In this document: piece after piece, positions 27,159 through 37,349 of the stretch | Position numbering within the stretch: position 1 is the first letter of the stretch | Layout of the letters: the number at the start of each line of letters is the position of its first letter | Assembly: GCF_003050935.1 (NCBI RefSeq) | Contig: NZ_QAOX01000001.1 | Coordinates: 744,001 to 808,000, forward strand | Origin: Luteibacter sp. OK325 | Lineage (GTDB): Bacteria > Pseudomonadota > Gammaproteobacteria > Xanthomonadales > Rhodanobacteraceae | Direction of reading: 5' to 3' | DNA length: 64,000 nt | The notes under the pieces: generated by a model | Database searches by the model: none | What the model saw: only the letters and a program-made list of their open reading frames with translations | What the model was told of the DNA's origin: nothing | Made by a program: the position numbers and the translations under genes

Positions 27159-27725
27159 ATGAACGCGGTCAGACACACCATGGATCCCTCCGAGGCGGCG
27201 GGCACGCCAGCGGGCGGTAAACGTGCCGCACAGGTGGTTGCCCTGTTCCGTGAACACAATGCGGCGCTCGTGGGTTTCCTGCGTGCGCGGCTGAATTCGC
27301 ACGCCGACGCCCAGGAAGTAGCGCAGGAGGTTTATCTCAAGCTGCTCTCGCTGGACGAGGCGACCCGGATCGACTCGCCGCGGGCCTTTCTTTTCCGGGC
27401 GGCCTCCAACCTGGCCGTGGACCGCCTGCGCATGCGCAACGTGCGCGCCGCCGCGCCGGTGGATCCGGACGACGACGACTGGCACGTCACGTCTATTCCC
27501 GAACAGCATGCCTCCGCCGTCGAGCAATGGCGCGGCCTGCGCCAGGCACTGGACGAATTGCCACCGAAGACCAGCCGGGCCTTTGTCATGCATGTGGTGG
27601 ACGGGCGTGATTTCGCCGCGATTGCGCGGGACATGAAACTGAGTGAGCGCATGGTGCGCTATCACGTCGCCAACGCCCTTGCACACTGCCGTGAACGCCG
27701 TGATCGCGCGGAGAACCCCTTATGA
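27159..27725 (+). CDS. FecI-type ECF sigma factor
   Basis: 188 residues from the ATG at 27159, or 181 from the ATG at 27180; neither has a good SD. Sigma region 2 is seen as REHNAALVGFLRARL and SPRAFLFRAASNLAVDRLR, and region 4 as the HTH (DFAAIARDMKLSERMVRYHV). It directs RNA polymerase to the promoter of the adjacent TonB receptor operon when released by the FecR-like protein. The stop overlaps the fecR start in ATGA. Confidence 0.9.
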   Translation: MNAVRHTMDPSEAAGTPAGGKRAAQVVALFREHNAALVGFLRARLNSHADAQEVAQEVYLKLLSLDEATRIDSPRAFLFRAASNLAVDRLRMRNVRAAAPVDPDDDDWHVTSIPEQHASAVEQWRGLRQALDELPPKTSRAFVMHVVDGRDFAAIARDMKLSERMVRYHVANALAHCRERRDRAENPL

Positions 27726-28732
27726 ATACCGCTGCCTCCGCCGATCGTCATATCGAGAACACCGCCGCCGACTGGTGGTCGCGTCTGCGCGACCCCGCGC
27801 TGCCCGAGCAGGCCATGCTGCAGTGGAGCGAGTGGCTCGAAGCCGATCTGCGCCACGCGACGGCGTTCGACCGCGCCTGCGCCGTGGCGGAATCGGTTGC
27901 CGTCATGGATGGTTCCACGCGCGAGGCCTTCGTGGCGCGCTATGCCCCCCTGACGATGCGTCGTGCGCCACCGCGGCTGGCCCTCGGCCTGGCAGCGGGC
28001 GTGGCCATCGTCGTGCTCGGCGCGGGCTTGTTCGTAGCGCTGCGGTCGACGGGTCCCGAGTCGACGCGCCAGTACGCCAGCGAACGGGCCGGGCACCGCG
28101 ACATCGCCCTGCCGGACGGCTCAAGCATCGAACTGGGCGGCGCCACCTCGATCACCGCGAGATACGGCCGCGACGAGCGCGCCGTGGATCTCGAGGCCGG
28201 CGAGGCCTTCTTCCGGGTCGCGCATGCGGAGCGGCCCTTCGTGGTCACGGCCGGTCCGTTGCGGATCCGCGACCTGGGTACCGCCTTCAATGTCCGCCGG
28301 ACGGGGAACCGCGTCACCGTGGCGGTGACGGAAGGTCGGGTACGCGTCTCGCCTTTGGCCACCGACGGCGACGCCGCCACGGTGGAGTTGGGCGCGGGCC
28401 GCGAAGTCTCGTACGACCCTGAGACCCAGGCGATGCGCATCCTCGACGTGACAGCGGCCTCGGCCACCGCCTGGCGCGGCCACCGGCTGGAGTTCGTCAA
28501 CGAACCGCTGGCCTCGGTGCTGGACAACGTGAACCGCTACAGCGCGCGGCCGATCCGGCTGGCCGACGCCGATCTGGGCCGCCTGACGTTTACCGGTACC
28601 GTCGAGGTCGATACCATCGACAGCTGGGTATCCGCCTTGCCGCGGGTCTTCCCGGTTCGCGTGGACACCTACGCCGACCGGCTGGAGCTGGCTCGCCAGA
28701 CATCCATGACGCGGAGTCAGAAGCCGCGCTGA
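27722..28732 (+). CDS. FecR-type anti-sigma/sigma regulator
   Basis: 336 residues. The cytoplasmic N-terminus (about 1-80) contains the conserved DWWSRLRDP and WSEWLEADLRHATAFDR motifs. One membrane helix follows (about 83-103, LGLAAGVAIVVLGAGLFVAL), then a periplasmic FecR domain (RDIALPDGSSIELGGAT and FNVRRTGNRVTVAVTEGRV). It senses the ligand-loaded receptor through its STN domain and controls the ECF sigma factor. The TonB receptor gene begins 10 bases downstream. Confidence 0.9.
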   Translation: MNTAASADRHIENTAADWWSRLRDPALPEQAMLQWSEWLEADLRHATAFDRACAVAESVAVMDGSTREAFVARYAPLTMRRAPPRLALGLAAGVAIVVLGAGLFVALRSTGPESTRQYASERAGHRDIALPDGSSIELGGATSITARYGRDERAVDLEAGEAFFRVAHAERPFVVTAGPLRIRDLGTAFNVRRTGNRVTVAVTEGRVRVSPLATDGDAATVELGAGREVSYDPETQAMRILDVTAASATAWRGHRLEFVNEPLASVLDNVNRYSARPIRLADADLGRLTFTGTVEVDTIDSWVSALPRVFPVRVDTYADRLELARQTSMTRSQKPR

Positions 28733-28742
28733 AATTCACTCC

Positions 28743-31235
28743 TTGGGACGGCAGATCTTGCAGTACTCGCTTCGCGGGCGCCGGCGCGCATTCACCGGCG
28801 CTCTTGCGCTTGTGTGGGCGATTCGTGTTGCCTGTGCCGCCGACGCGCCGGCCGAGGGTTCCGGGAACACCGTCATCCCGTTCGACATCGCTCCCCAGCC
28901 GCTGGCGACCGCCCTGCTGGCCTGGGGCAAGCAGAGCAATGTGCAGGTACTGACCGCATCCGGCTCGATCGCCAACTGGCGCTCGTCCGGCGCCAGCGGC
29001 GTGCTCACCCCGAACGCGGCCCTCGACGAACTGCTTGCCGGCACCGATCTGGAAAGCGAGACCTACGACGCACGCACCGTGGTCGTGCGCCAGCGGCAGA
29101 AAGCCGACAACGCGACACCGTTGCCGCTCGATCCTTCCGTGGCGTTCGATCCGGGCAGCGTGGTGCCGCTGGCCACCGTGGATGTGCAGGGCCTGATCCA
29201 GGACAACGGATTCAAGGCGGATACCACCCGCACGGTGACACGTACCGAAGCACGCCTCAGCGATGTCCCGCAGTCGGTCACGGTGGTGACGCGCGATGTG
29301 ATCGAAGCGCAGCAGGCGGTGGATATCGGCGACGTGGCGCGTTACGTCGCCGGCGTGCAGTACGTGGACGGCTATGGCGGCTCGCCACTGTTCCTGATCC
29401 GCGGCTTCGATGCCGGGCACGGGATGACCGACGGCATGCCCAACGGCATCGCCCGCACGGAAGACCTGCCACCGCTGATTGGTATCGAACGCGTTGAGGT
29501 ACTGCGCGGCCCCGAGGCGATCCTCGGCGATGCATCGCAGAACAACAACTTCGGCGGCTCGATCAACGTGGTGATGAAGCGTCCGCAGGCTGAAACCGTC
29601 CGCACCATCGATTATTCGGTCGGCAAGTACGACGGCGCGAGGCTCGGCGTCGACCTCGCCGGGAGCGCGTCCAAAGATGGTGCCGTGACCTACCGTCTGG
29701 TTGCCTCGGGCCAGCGCGGCGCGAAGACGCCGCAGGGCGACGGTGGTGGCCGCGGTGCTTATCTCGCCCCCTCGCTTGCCTGGCAGGGCGACCATACCCG
29801 TGTCATGGGCGGACTGGAGTACGTCGACAACCGCGTGCCCGGTCCCGAGCACACGGTACTGCTCGGCCCTTCCCTGTCCTCGGCGTCACCGGTGCGTTCC
29901 GTGCCGGGTAATCCCGGTGATATTTCCACCTACCGCACCGTACGCGGGGTGTTCGAGGTCGATCACGACTTCGCGGACGACTGGGCGCTGCATAGTCGCG
30001 GCCAGTATGTTCGCCAACGTAGCGACGGCAGCAGCTGGTCGTATCTGGCGAGCCCGGAAACCATCTTTGGCGGTGGGTCGTCGGCGGTGGCGCGAAGCTT
30101 TCGCTACTCCGGCACCTACTGGACCTGGCAGAACGATCTCACGCGCACGTTCCGCACGGGTCAGGTCACCCATACCGTCCTGGTCGGCATGGACCTCGCC
30201 CGCACACACGCCGGTGACAGTGGCGGCGGCAGCATCACCGAAGGCACGTCGGTCGATGAAGCCGATCGCAGCGCGGTGATCGTGACCCGGCCACTGGCCT
30301 ACGACCTGCGCACCGGCAGCACCATGTCGGCGAAGTTCAATGCGCTGCTCACGCCGGTCAACACCACCGTGCAGACGCTGGGTGGCTCCTGGCAGACCAA
30401 CGCGGGGGTCTACCTGCAGGACCAGATCGCGCTGGGCGATCGCTGGAACATACTCGCCGCCGTGCGGCGCACCAGCTACGAACTCGATACCCGTTGGGAG
30501 GACGGTTCGCCGCGAAAAGTGCGCAAGCAACGCTGGATACCAAAGCTCGGCGTGGTCTACAAGCTGACGCACGAAGTCTCGCTCTACGCGGACAGCTCCA
30601 CCGGTTTCCAGCCCGATCCGCTATTGGGCAAGGATGGCCAGCCATTACCGGTGGCGACGTCGCGACAGGTGGAACTGGGCAGCAAGATCGATCTCTTCGA
30701 TCAGCGCGCGCGCCTGACCGCCGCGGTCTATCGCATCCGTGTCGACCACAGCGTGGACCTGGTCTCGCCAGAGCCCCCGTTCTTCGCCACACCGGGGCCC
30801 GGTCAGACCAATCGCGGCATCGAGCTCGAGTTCACCGGTCGTGTGGCGCCCGGTTTCGACGTATTGGCCAGCCTCACCGAGTCGCGCATACGCAATCACG
30901 ACGACACCCGGCCCACCGGCGCACCGAAGCACCAGGCAGCCGCGTGGGCCAGTTATCGCTTCGGCAACGGGTCGATCAAGCCCTGGGGTGTCGCCGCCGG
31001 CATCCTTGCGCGCAGCCGCAGCGAAGGCCGCACCACGAACGACGGGCAATATTTCGGCATTCCGGGCCAGGCCAGCGTGGAGACCAACGTGTCCCGTTAC
31101 GGCGAGAACTGGCGGGTGACCCTGGGCGTGAAGAACCTCTTTGCACGAACGCTGTACGCGGTGAACTTCGACGAGACCTTCGTGCCGATACGGCAAGGAC
31201 GTGTCGTCCTGCTTACCGGCACCTACGACTTCTAA
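28743..31235 (+). CDS. TonB-dependent (ferri-siderophore-type) transducer receptor with STN domain
   Basis: 830 residues with a non-ATG start: TTG at 28743, or TTG at 28758 with GGGACGG upstream. Signal sequence ends near ACAADA. STN signalling domain about 40-115 (FDIAPQPLATALLAWGKQSN), plug domain about 150-270 (RLSDVPQSVTVVTRDVIEAQ and the RGPEAILGD block), then a 22-strand barrel ending in LTGTYDF. It imports an iron chelate and signals to the upstream FecR/sigma pair. The identity of the chelate cannot be read from sequence. Confidence 0.9.
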   Translation: MGRQILQYSLRGRRRAFTGALALVWAIRVACAADAPAEGSGNTVIPFDIAPQPLATALLAWGKQSNVQVLTASGSIANWRSSGASGVLTPNAALDELLAGTDLESETYDARTVVVRQRQKADNATPLPLDPSVAFDPGSVVPLATVDVQGLIQDNGFKADTTRTVTRTEARLSDVPQSVTVVTRDVIEAQQAVDIGDVARYVAGVQYVDGYGGSPLFLIRGFDAGHGMTDGMPNGIARTEDLPPLIGIERVEVLRGPEAILGDASQNNNFGGSINVVMKRPQAETVRTIDYSVGKYDGARLGVDLAGSASKDGAVTYRLVASGQRGAKTPQGDGGGRGAYLAPSLAWQGDHTRVMGGLEYVDNRVPGPEHTVLLGPSLSSASPVRSVPGNPGDISTYRTVRGVFEVDHDFADDWALHSRGQYVRQRSDGSSWSYLASPETIFGGGSSAVARSFRYSGTYWTWQNDLTRTFRTGQVTHTVLVGMDLARTHAGDSGGGSITEGTSVDEADRSAVIVTRPLAYDLRTGSTMSAKFNALLTPVNTTVQTLGGSWQTNAGVYLQDQIALGDRWNILAAVRRTSYELDTRWEDGSPRKVRKQRWIPKLGVVYKLTHEVSLYADSSTGFQPDPLLGKDGQPLPVATSRQVELGSKIDLFDQRARLTAAVYRIRVDHSVDLVSPEPPFFATPGPGQTNRGIELEFTGRVAPGFDVLASLTESRIRNHDDTRPTGAPKHQAAAWASYRFGNGSIKPWGVAAGILARSRSEGRTTNDGQYFGIPGQASVETNVSRYGENWRVTLGVKNLFARTLYAVNFDETFVPIRQGRVVLLTGTYDF

Positions 31236-32161
31236 CCCGTCGCGCGCGCGAAGGAGCGCAGGGTGACCTCGCAGGCCTCGTGCCGGAAGGCGTCGCGCTC
31301 GGCGCGCCCACTGGATACCCCGAGGCATGGAATCTCATAGCATCCGCCGTCACCCGGTGTGCCGCCATGACGTCGCCAGAACCGGTCGTACGACGCCGTG
31401 GTGACGCCGGCACGACGATCGAGCGGGTGGGCGCTTCGCGACACACCGCGCACCCGATCGATGCCGTAGTAGGTCGCCAGCGCACGAACGACTGCAAGCA
31501 GCAGGTCGCGCGGCCGCAACCCACCGGTAGCGCGAGTGAAGCGCGCGATGGCCCCGCGGCCCAGATAGGCCCATGAGCCGCGCATCGCACCCACCAGCAG
31601 GCCATCCACGCCGGCGAAGGTGATTGCGCAGGACGAGATCACTTCCTTGTCGGCATTGAGCAGATAAAGGCCCATCTCGCCCGTGGATTCGTTCTCCGGT
31701 GCACGCGCGTGCAGGAACGCCATCTCGCCATCGCCGAGGGGAAGCGTGGCCAGACGGACATCGTGACCCTTCAGCAGGCGCGTGCGCAGACGCTCCGGAA
31801 ATTCGCGCGCGACGAACCGGTAGTGCGCCTCGATCACACGCGCACGCGTGGCCAGGTTGAACTCGCGCGAGATGTAATGTGGCTGCCAGCGCTCGTACAC
31901 GCGGGGATTCAGCTCGGCGGCGTCACGCATGGCCCGCGACTTGCCGACCAGGCCCAGCCAGGTCGCCTGGCGGCGGAAGGAGACCACGCTGCGCAGCAGG
32001 TAGACCAACCGGCGCTCGCGCATCGTCCCAAGGCGCCGCAAGGCGGCGCGCCTGCGGGCATGGTCGACAACAAGCGCCAGGGCGCCTCGCACCGGCCGGG
32101 CGGATGCCCAGCCAAGCGTGGCGTCGTGGACCGTGGCGGGATCGGGGTAATGCAGAGGCAT
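31232..32161 (-). CDS. DUF535 (VirK/YbjX) family protein
   Basis: 309 residues from the ATG at 32161 (AAGGGT upstream); the frame extends to 32254, but the extra part covers a palindrome region. Family features are the FNLATRARVIEAHYRFVARE segment, an EMGLYLLN strand and GLRPRDLLLAVVRALA. Some VirK/YbjX homologues are linked to envelope stress or peptide resistance, but the biochemical role is unknown. The stop overlaps the end of the TonB receptor gene (convergent). Confidence 0.8.
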   Translation of the reverse strand: MPLHYPDPATVHDATLGWASARPVRGALALVVDHARRRAALRRLGTMRERRLVYLLRSVVSFRRQATWLGLVGKSRAMRDAAELNPRVYERWQPHYISREFNLATRARVIEAHYRFVAREFPERLRTRLLKGHDVRLATLPLGDGEMAFLHARAPENESTGEMGLYLLNADKEVISSCAITFAGVDGLLVGAMRGSWAYLGRGAIARFTRATGGLRPRDLLLAVVRALATYYGIDRVRGVSRSAHPLDRRAGVTTASYDRFWRRHGGTPGDGGCYEIPCLGVSSGRAERDAFRHEACEVTLRSFARATG

Positions 32162-32227
32162 ACCCTTAAAGACGTTCGGGGCCCGGGAAATTGAAACCGG
32201 ACCCGGGAAAGGTCCCGGCGGCTGGTT

Positions 32228-32295
32228 ATCGCCGATGAATCGGCTCCCACACAAGACCTGCGCAGGCTTTGTGTGGGAGCCGATTCATCGGCGAT
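32228..32295. repeat. 25-bp perfect inverted repeat, second palindrome family
   Basis: A copy with core GCCGATGAATCGGC (from 32228) faces its exact inverse (32271-32295) over an 18-base loop. It lies between the SURF1 and DUF535 genes, and the right arm overlaps the last codons and stop of SURF1. It can fold into a terminator-like hairpin after cyo-SURF1. Confidence 0.85.
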
Positions 32296-33058
32296 GCTTC
32301 CGTCTTTGGTCCTTCCACACCACCCAACCACCCACCAGCGTCAGCAACGCCAGCGCAAACCAGGTGATCGCATAGCTAAGGTGGTTATCCGGGAATGCAA
32401 TGACCGTAAGCCCGCCCACCGGACCGTCATTGCCCTCGCCGCGCCCGGGCGATGAAGCCGCGTCGGCATCGATGAAATACGGCGCAGCGCCGGCCAGCCC
32501 CTTCGATGCGGCAATCGCCGCGACGTCGCGCGAGAACCAGCGGTCACCACTCGGGTCGTTCTTCTGCAGGAACGCGCCCTTCGGCTCGCTGATTCGCAAC
32601 AGGCCGGAAATGGTCGTCGTGCCGATAGGGCCCGGCGTGCAGATGGCCTTGCCCGCGCACCACGTGGTCGAGACGAAGCCGCGGTTCACGATCACGATAT
32701 CGCCCGAGAGCGTGCGCAACGGCGTAAGCAGCCACGAGCCCATGCCGAGCTCGGTGCTGGCACGAACGCGAACGCTCTTATCCTGGAGGAAGCTACCGGT
32801 GAGTTTTACGCGACGGTACTCGTCGTTGGCGGCGCTGACCTGCGGCCACTGGCCGCGACCGGGGGCATCCACCGGCGTCGCATGCACGCGCGTATCCACG
32901 CGGGCGATGAGGTCATGCTTCCAGGCACGGCGGTGCACCTGCCAGGTGCCGAGCGCGACGAACCCGATGAAGACGACGACTCCAAACACAGCCAGCAGGC
33001 CCAGAACGAAGACGCCGCGCGGTGAGCGCGGCGTCCTTGGTTCGTTTGTCGCGTCCAT
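32285..33058 (-). CDS. SURF1 family oxidase assembly protein
   Basis: 257 residues from the ATG at 33058, two bases after the cyoD stop (a TTG at 33064 would overlap it). Two membrane helices flank a periplasmic domain: VFVGFVALGTWQVHRRAWK-like residues near the N-terminus (the actual string is FIGFVALGTWQVHRRAWK) and YAITWFALALLTLVGGWVVW at the C-terminus. Central VNRGFVSTTW and NNHLSYAITW-type motifs are typical. SURF1 helps insert heme into heme-copper oxidases, consistent with its place at the end of cyoABCD. Its last codons lie in an extragenic palindrome. Confidence 0.9.
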   Translation of the reverse strand: MDATNEPRTPRSPRGVFVLGLLAVFGVVVFIGFVALGTWQVHRRAWKHDLIARVDTRVHATPVDAPGRGQWPQVSAANDEYRRVKLTGSFLQDKSVRVRASTELGMGSWLLTPLRTLSGDIVIVNRGFVSTTWCAGKAICTPGPIGTTTISGLLRISEPKGAFLQKNDPSGDRWFSRDVAAIAASKGLAGAAPYFIDADAASSPGRGEGNDGPVGGLTVIAFPDNHLSYAITWFALALLTLVGGWVVWKDQRRKHRR

Positions 33059-33060
33059 GC

Positions 33061-33465
33061 TCAAGGCAGGTTCTTCACCTGCTGCTCGGTCATGTCATGG
33101 GACATGCCCGGCATCATGTTCGAGTTGAGGTGGAACATGACCCATATGGAGCCGGTCAGCGTGATGACCACCAGGATGAGGGTGAACATCAGCGCCAGCA
33201 TGTTCCAGCCACCCTGCGACTTCGTATCCATGTGCAGGAAGTAGATCATGTGGACCACGATCTGGATCGCCGCGAAGGTGAGGATCACGATCGCCAGCGT
33301 CTGCGGGTTCGGAATGACCTTGCCCATCACCAGCCAGAACGGGATCGCCGTCAGCACCACGGCGAGGAAGAACCCCACCATGTAACCCTTCAGCGTGCTG
33401 TGGCTGACTTCTTCACCGTGGCCGTGATCGTCATGGTGGTCGTGCGATTCGATGTGCGCGCTCAC
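33061..33465 (-). CDS. cyoD: cytochrome o ubiquinol oxidase subunit IV
   Basis: 134 residues from a GTG at 33465 that overlaps the cyoC stop (GTGA). A His-rich N-terminus ([16 protein letters not shown]) precedes three helices, with [20 protein letters not shown] and [17 protein letters not shown] as family markers. It is a small non-catalytic subunit required for assembly of the bo3-type quinol oxidase. Confidence 0.93.
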   Translation of the reverse strand: MSAHIESHDHHDDHGHGEEVSHSTLKGYMVGFFLAVVLTAIPFWLVMGKVIPNPQTLAIVILTFAAIQIVVHMIYFLHMDTKSQGGWNMLALMFTLILVVITLTGSIWVMFHLNSNMMPGMSHDMTEQQVKNLP

Positions 33466-34100
33466 GGCAGCACTCCCATCAGGTAGACAAAGGTGAACAC
33501 GCCGACCCACACCACGTCGAGGAAGTGCCAGAACATGGACAGGCACATGATGCGACGCTTGTTGGCCGGCGTGAGGCCGAAGCGGCCCACCTGCACCAGC
33601 AAGGTGATCAGCCAGACAATGCCGAAGGTCACGTGCAGGCCGTGGGTACCGACCAGGGTGAAGAACGACGACAGGAACGCGCTGCGCTGCGGGCCTGCAC
33701 CTTCATGGATGAGGTTGGCGAACTCGTACAGCTCGATGCCAAGGAAGGCTGCACCGAACAGGCCGGTAATGATCAGCCAGGCCATCATCGTGCCGCGGCG
33801 GTTCTTCTGCATCTCCAGCACGGCGAAGCCGTAGGTGATCGAAGACAGCAGCAGCATCGTCGTATTGACCGCCACCAGCGGCAGCTCGAACAGGTCGGCG
33901 CCCGAGGGGCCGCCCGCGTAACTGCGGCCGAGAACGCCATAGGTGGCGAACAGGCAGGCGAAGATGAGGCAATCGCTCATCAGGTAGATCCAGAACCCGA
34001 GCAAGGTGCCGTTTTCCGGGTGGTGGTCTTCCTTCATCCAGAACTGAAGGTCCTGGGAGTCCGCGACGGCCGCGGAAGGCGTGGCATGGATATCAGACAT
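33462..34100 (-). CDS. cyoC: cytochrome o ubiquinol oxidase subunit III
   Basis: 212 residues from the ATG at 34100 (MSDIHATP), overlapping the cyoB stop by 8 bases. Five helices. The [20 protein letters not shown] stretch and [20 protein letters not shown] are characteristic of quinol oxidase subunit III. It stabilises the catalytic subunit and lipid environment. Confidence 0.94.
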   Translation of the reverse strand: MSDIHATPSAAVADSQDLQFWMKEDHHPENGTLLGFWIYLMSDCLIFACLFATYGVLGRSYAGGPSGADLFELPLVAVNTTMLLLSSITYGFAVLEMQKNRRGTMMAWLIITGLFGAAFLGIELYEFANLIHEGAGPQRSAFLSSFFTLVGTHGLHVTFGIVWLITLLVQVGRFGLTPANKRRIMCLSMFWHFLDVVWVGVFTFVYLMGVLP

Positions 34101-36093
34101 GGGCGGCAAGCTCTTCCGTGCGGGCGGCCTCGGTCCGGGCCACGACGTCGGCGGGGATGTAGTAGTCGCGTTTGTAGTTGAAGGTATGGCCGATCGCGGT
34201 CACCAGCAGACCGAGGAAGGCGAGACCGGCGATGAGGAACATGTGCCAGATCATCGCGAAGCCGATGACGAACGCGAAGGCGGCGATATACACACCGGCC
34301 GCGGTGTTCTTCGGCATGTGGATCGGCAGGTAGCCTTCGGTACGACGCTCGGCGTTACGCTCCTTCATCTGCCACCACGCATCCTGTTCGTGGATGACCG
34401 GGGTGAAGGCGAAGTTGTAGGAAGGCGGCGGCGACGAGGTCGACCACTCCAGCGTACGTCCGTGCCAGGGATCGCCCGTCACATCGCGCAGCGCCTCGCG
34501 GCGCTTGATGCTGACGAAGATCTGGATGAGGAAGGCTGCGATACCGCCGGCGATGAGCACGGCACCGAACGCGGCGATGATGAACCAGATCTGCAGGGAC
34601 GGGTCTTCGAAGTGGTTCATGCGACGGGTCACGCCCATGAAGCCGAGCACGTAGAGCGGCATGAAGGCGAAGTAGAAGCCCGTCAGCCACAGCCAGAACG
34701 ACCACTTGCCCCAGTACGAATCGAGCTTGAAGCCGAAGGCTTTCGGGAACCAGTAATTGATACCGGCGAAGACACCGAAGATCACGCCGCCGATGATCAC
34801 GTTATGGAAATGCGCGATCAGGAACAGGCTGTTGTGCAGCAGGAAGTCGGCCGGGGGCACGGCCAGCATGACGCCGGTCATGCCGCCGATCACGAAGGTG
34901 ATCATGAAGCCCATCGTCCACAGCATCGGCACTTCGAACTGGATGCGGCCACGGTACATCGTGAACAGCCAGTTGAAGATCTTCGCGCCCGTGGGGATCG
35001 AGATGATCATCGTGGTGATGCCGAAGAACGAGTTGACGCTCGCACCGGAACCCATGGTGAAGAAGTGGTGCAGCCAGACCAGGTAGGAGAGCACCGTGAT
35101 CACGACCGTGGCGTAGACCATGGACGCATAACCGAACAGGCGCTTGCGGCTGAAGGTGGCAACCACTTCGGAGAACACGCCGAACAGCGGCAGCACGAGG
35201 ATGTAGACCTCGGGATGGCCCCAGATCCAGATCAGGTTCACGTACATCATGGCGTTGCCGCCGAAGTCGTTCGTGAAGAAGTTGGTGCCGACGTAGCGGT
35301 CGAGCGAGAGCAGCGCGAGCACCGCCGTCAGCACCGGGAAGGCGGCGACGATCAGCACGTTGGTGCACAGCGAGGTCCAGGTGAAGACGGGCATCTTCAT
35401 CATGGTCATGCCGGGCGCGCGCATCTTGATGATCGTGGCGAGCAGGTTGATGCCAGAGAGGGTCGTTCCCACGCCGGCCACCTGTAGTGACCATATGTAG
35501 TAGTCGACCCCGACATCCGGACTGGCCGCCAACCCGGAAAGCGGTGGATACGCCAGCCAGCCTGTGCGGGCGAACTCGCCAACGAACAGCGAAGCCATCA
35601 CCAGCATGCCGCCGGCCACGGTCATCCAGAAGCTGAAGTTGTTGAGGAAGGGGAACGCCACGTCACGCGCGCCGATCTGCAGCGGCACCACGAAGTTCAT
35701 CAGGCCGGTGACGAACGGCATCGCCACGAAGAAGATCATGATCACGCCATGGGCGGTGAACACCTGGTCGTAATGATGCGGAGGCAGGAAGCCGGCACTG
35801 CCATTGAAGGCCATGGCCTGCTGGGCGCGCATCATGATGGCGTCGGAGAAACCACGCAGCAGCATGACGACACCGAGCACCATATACATGATGCCGATCT
35901 TCTTGTGATCGATGCTGGTGAACCACTCGCTCCAGAGGTAACCCCACAGCTTGTACTTGGTGAGCACCGCCAGCAGCGCGATGCCGCCGATGGCAACCGC
36001 GGCGAACGTGCCGATCAGGATCGGCTCGTGGTACGGGATCGCCTCGATGGTGAGGCGTCCGAAGATCAGTTTGACTAGATCGGGTGTGTTCAT
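34093..36093 (-). CDS. cyoB: cytochrome o ubiquinol oxidase subunit I
   Basis: 666 residues with about 15 helices. The heme-copper oxidase core is intact: [20 protein letters not shown] with a heme ligand His, the [20 protein letters not shown] block with the Cu-B His/Tyr, and the [20 protein letters not shown] block with the heme ligands. It reduces oxygen to water with ubiquinol electrons and pumps protons. Placed 40 bases after cyoA. Confidence 0.97.
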   Translation of the reverse strand: MNTPDLVKLIFGRLTIEAIPYHEPILIGTFAAVAIGGIALLAVLTKYKLWGYLWSEWFTSIDHKKIGIMYMVLGVVMLLRGFSDAIMMRAQQAMAFNGSAGFLPPHHYDQVFTAHGVIMIFFVAMPFVTGLMNFVVPLQIGARDVAFPFLNNFSFWMTVAGGMLVMASLFVGEFARTGWLAYPPLSGLAASPDVGVDYYIWSLQVAGVGTTLSGINLLATIIKMRAPGMTMMKMPVFTWTSLCTNVLIVAAFPVLTAVLALLSLDRYVGTNFFTNDFGGNAMMYVNLIWIWGHPEVYILVLPLFGVFSEVVATFSRKRLFGYASMVYATVVITVLSYLVWLHHFFTMGSGASVNSFFGITTMIISIPTGAKIFNWLFTMYRGRIQFEVPMLWTMGFMITFVIGGMTGVMLAVPPADFLLHNSLFLIAHFHNVIIGGVIFGVFAGINYWFPKAFGFKLDSYWGKWSFWLWLTGFYFAFMPLYVLGFMGVTRRMNHFEDPSLQIWFIIAAFGAVLIAGGIAAFLIQIFVSIKRREALRDVTGDPWHGRTLEWSTSSPPPSYNFAFTPVIHEQDAWWQMKERNAERRTEGYLPIHMPKNTAAGVYIAAFAFVIGFAMIWHMFLIAGLAFLGLLVTAIGHTFNYKRDYYIPADVVARTEAARTEELAAHV

Positions 36094-36133
36094 TACCGGA
36101 CTCGGCGAGGCTTGAATCGGAAAAGGCGGCCGC

Positions 36134-37207
36134 TCAGAGCGGACGTCCGGCAGGTGTCACCGGCGCACCGGTAGCGCCGCGGGCGGCGCACAGGGCACCC
36201 ACGTAGCGCTTGCCGTCGTCGGCGACACCCAGACGCGAGCGGGTACCGGCATCGAGCGAGGTGACGTTGTACGCGCCCACCACGCCCTGGCCGCCCTGCT
36301 GGTCGATCGCCATCATGTCGCTCATGCACATGCGGTTCGATTCGACGCAGCGGTTGAGGATGGCGTTGTACAAGCCAGGCGCCACGGTGTTGTAGTAGTG
36401 CACCGGCTCGCGCTCGCTGGGCTGTTCGAGCTTGAGGTAGTCCTCGCGGCTGAGCGTGTTGCCGTTCGCGCGGGCCTTGGCCACCCAGGTGTCGAAGTCG
36501 CTGTCGGACAGGCTATGGAAGCGGAAGCGCATGTCCGAGAAGCCAGCGCCGCTGTAGTTGGCCGAGATACCTTCGAAATCGCCGGTCTTGTTCATTACCG
36601 CGTGGAGCTTGGTCTCCATGCCCGGCATGGCATAGATCATGCCGGCCAGGGAGGGGACGAAGAACGCGTTCATGACGTTCGAAGCGGTGATGTGGAACTC
36701 GATCGGGCGATCCACCGGCGCGGCCATCTCGTTCACCGTGGCGATGCCCTGTTCCGGGTAGAGGAACAGCCACTTCCAGTCCAGCGCGACCACCTCGACC
36801 ACGAGCGGCTTGGTGCCTTCGGCCACGGGACGGGACGCGTCGATCTGGTCGAGCGGGCGGTAGGGGTCCAGCTTGTGCGTGCTGGTCCAGGTGATGGCGC
36901 CCAGCGCGATGATGATCAGCAGGGGAGCCGACCAGATCAGCAGCTCCAGGACCGTGGAATGATTCCAGTCCGGGGCGTAGTCGTCGTGGCTCTTGTTCGA
37001 TTCCCGGTACTTCCAGGCGAACATGAAGGTCATCGCGATCACCGGGATGATGATGATCAACATCAGCACCACGGAAATAATGATGAGATCGCGCTGCTGC
37101 CGGGCGATGTCGCCGGAGGGCGAAAACAGCACGGCGTCGCAGCCCGACAAGAGCAGGACCAAAGCGGGGATCAGCAATCCGCGCATCATCTTCATGGACA
37201 TTCGCAT
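36134..37207 (-). CDS. cyoA: cytochrome o ubiquinol oxidase subunit II (lipoprotein)
   Basis: 357 residues from the ATG at 37207; alternative ATGs at 37201 and 37195 exist and no SD is clear. The signal ends in lipobox LLSGC. Two helices follow, then a cupredoxin-like periplasmic domain ([20 protein letters not shown], and [20 protein letters not shown]) that lacks the Cu-A ligands, as in quinol oxidases. A Cys/Met-rich C-terminal extension is present. First gene of cyoABCD-SURF1, divergent from an MFS transporter 142 bases away. Confidence 0.94.
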   Translation of the reverse strand: MRMSMKMMRGLLIPALVLLLSGCDAVLFSPSGDIARQQRDLIIISVVLMLIIIIPVIAMTFMFAWKYRESNKSHDDYAPDWNHSTVLELLIWSAPLLIIIALGAITWTSTHKLDPYRPLDQIDASRPVAEGTKPLVVEVVALDWKWLFLYPEQGIATVNEMAAPVDRPIEFHITASNVMNAFFVPSLAGMIYAMPGMETKLHAVMNKTGDFEGISANYSGAGFSDMRFRFHSLSDSDFDTWVAKARANGNTLSREDYLKLEQPSEREPVHYYNTVAPGLYNAILNRCVESNRMCMSDMMAIDQQGGQGVVGAYNVTSLDAGTRSRLGVADDGKRYVGALCAARGATGAPVTPAGRPL

Positions 37208-37349
37208 GATGGAGGCAACCGTGGGGACACGAAAAAGTACGCCTAACTGCCTTTCAAGACCATAGGACACTTTGTCCCATGGCCCTACAAGCCGAGTGGT
37301 GCGATCCTTCGCTATCCTGCTATCCATTCCCAAGACCGGGCCGAATACG

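Noticed and set aside
34081-35487. 468-codon plus-strand frame opposite cyoB
   Set aside because: It is His/Glu/Asp-rich antisense of membrane-protein codons with no family features, while cyoB is unambiguous.
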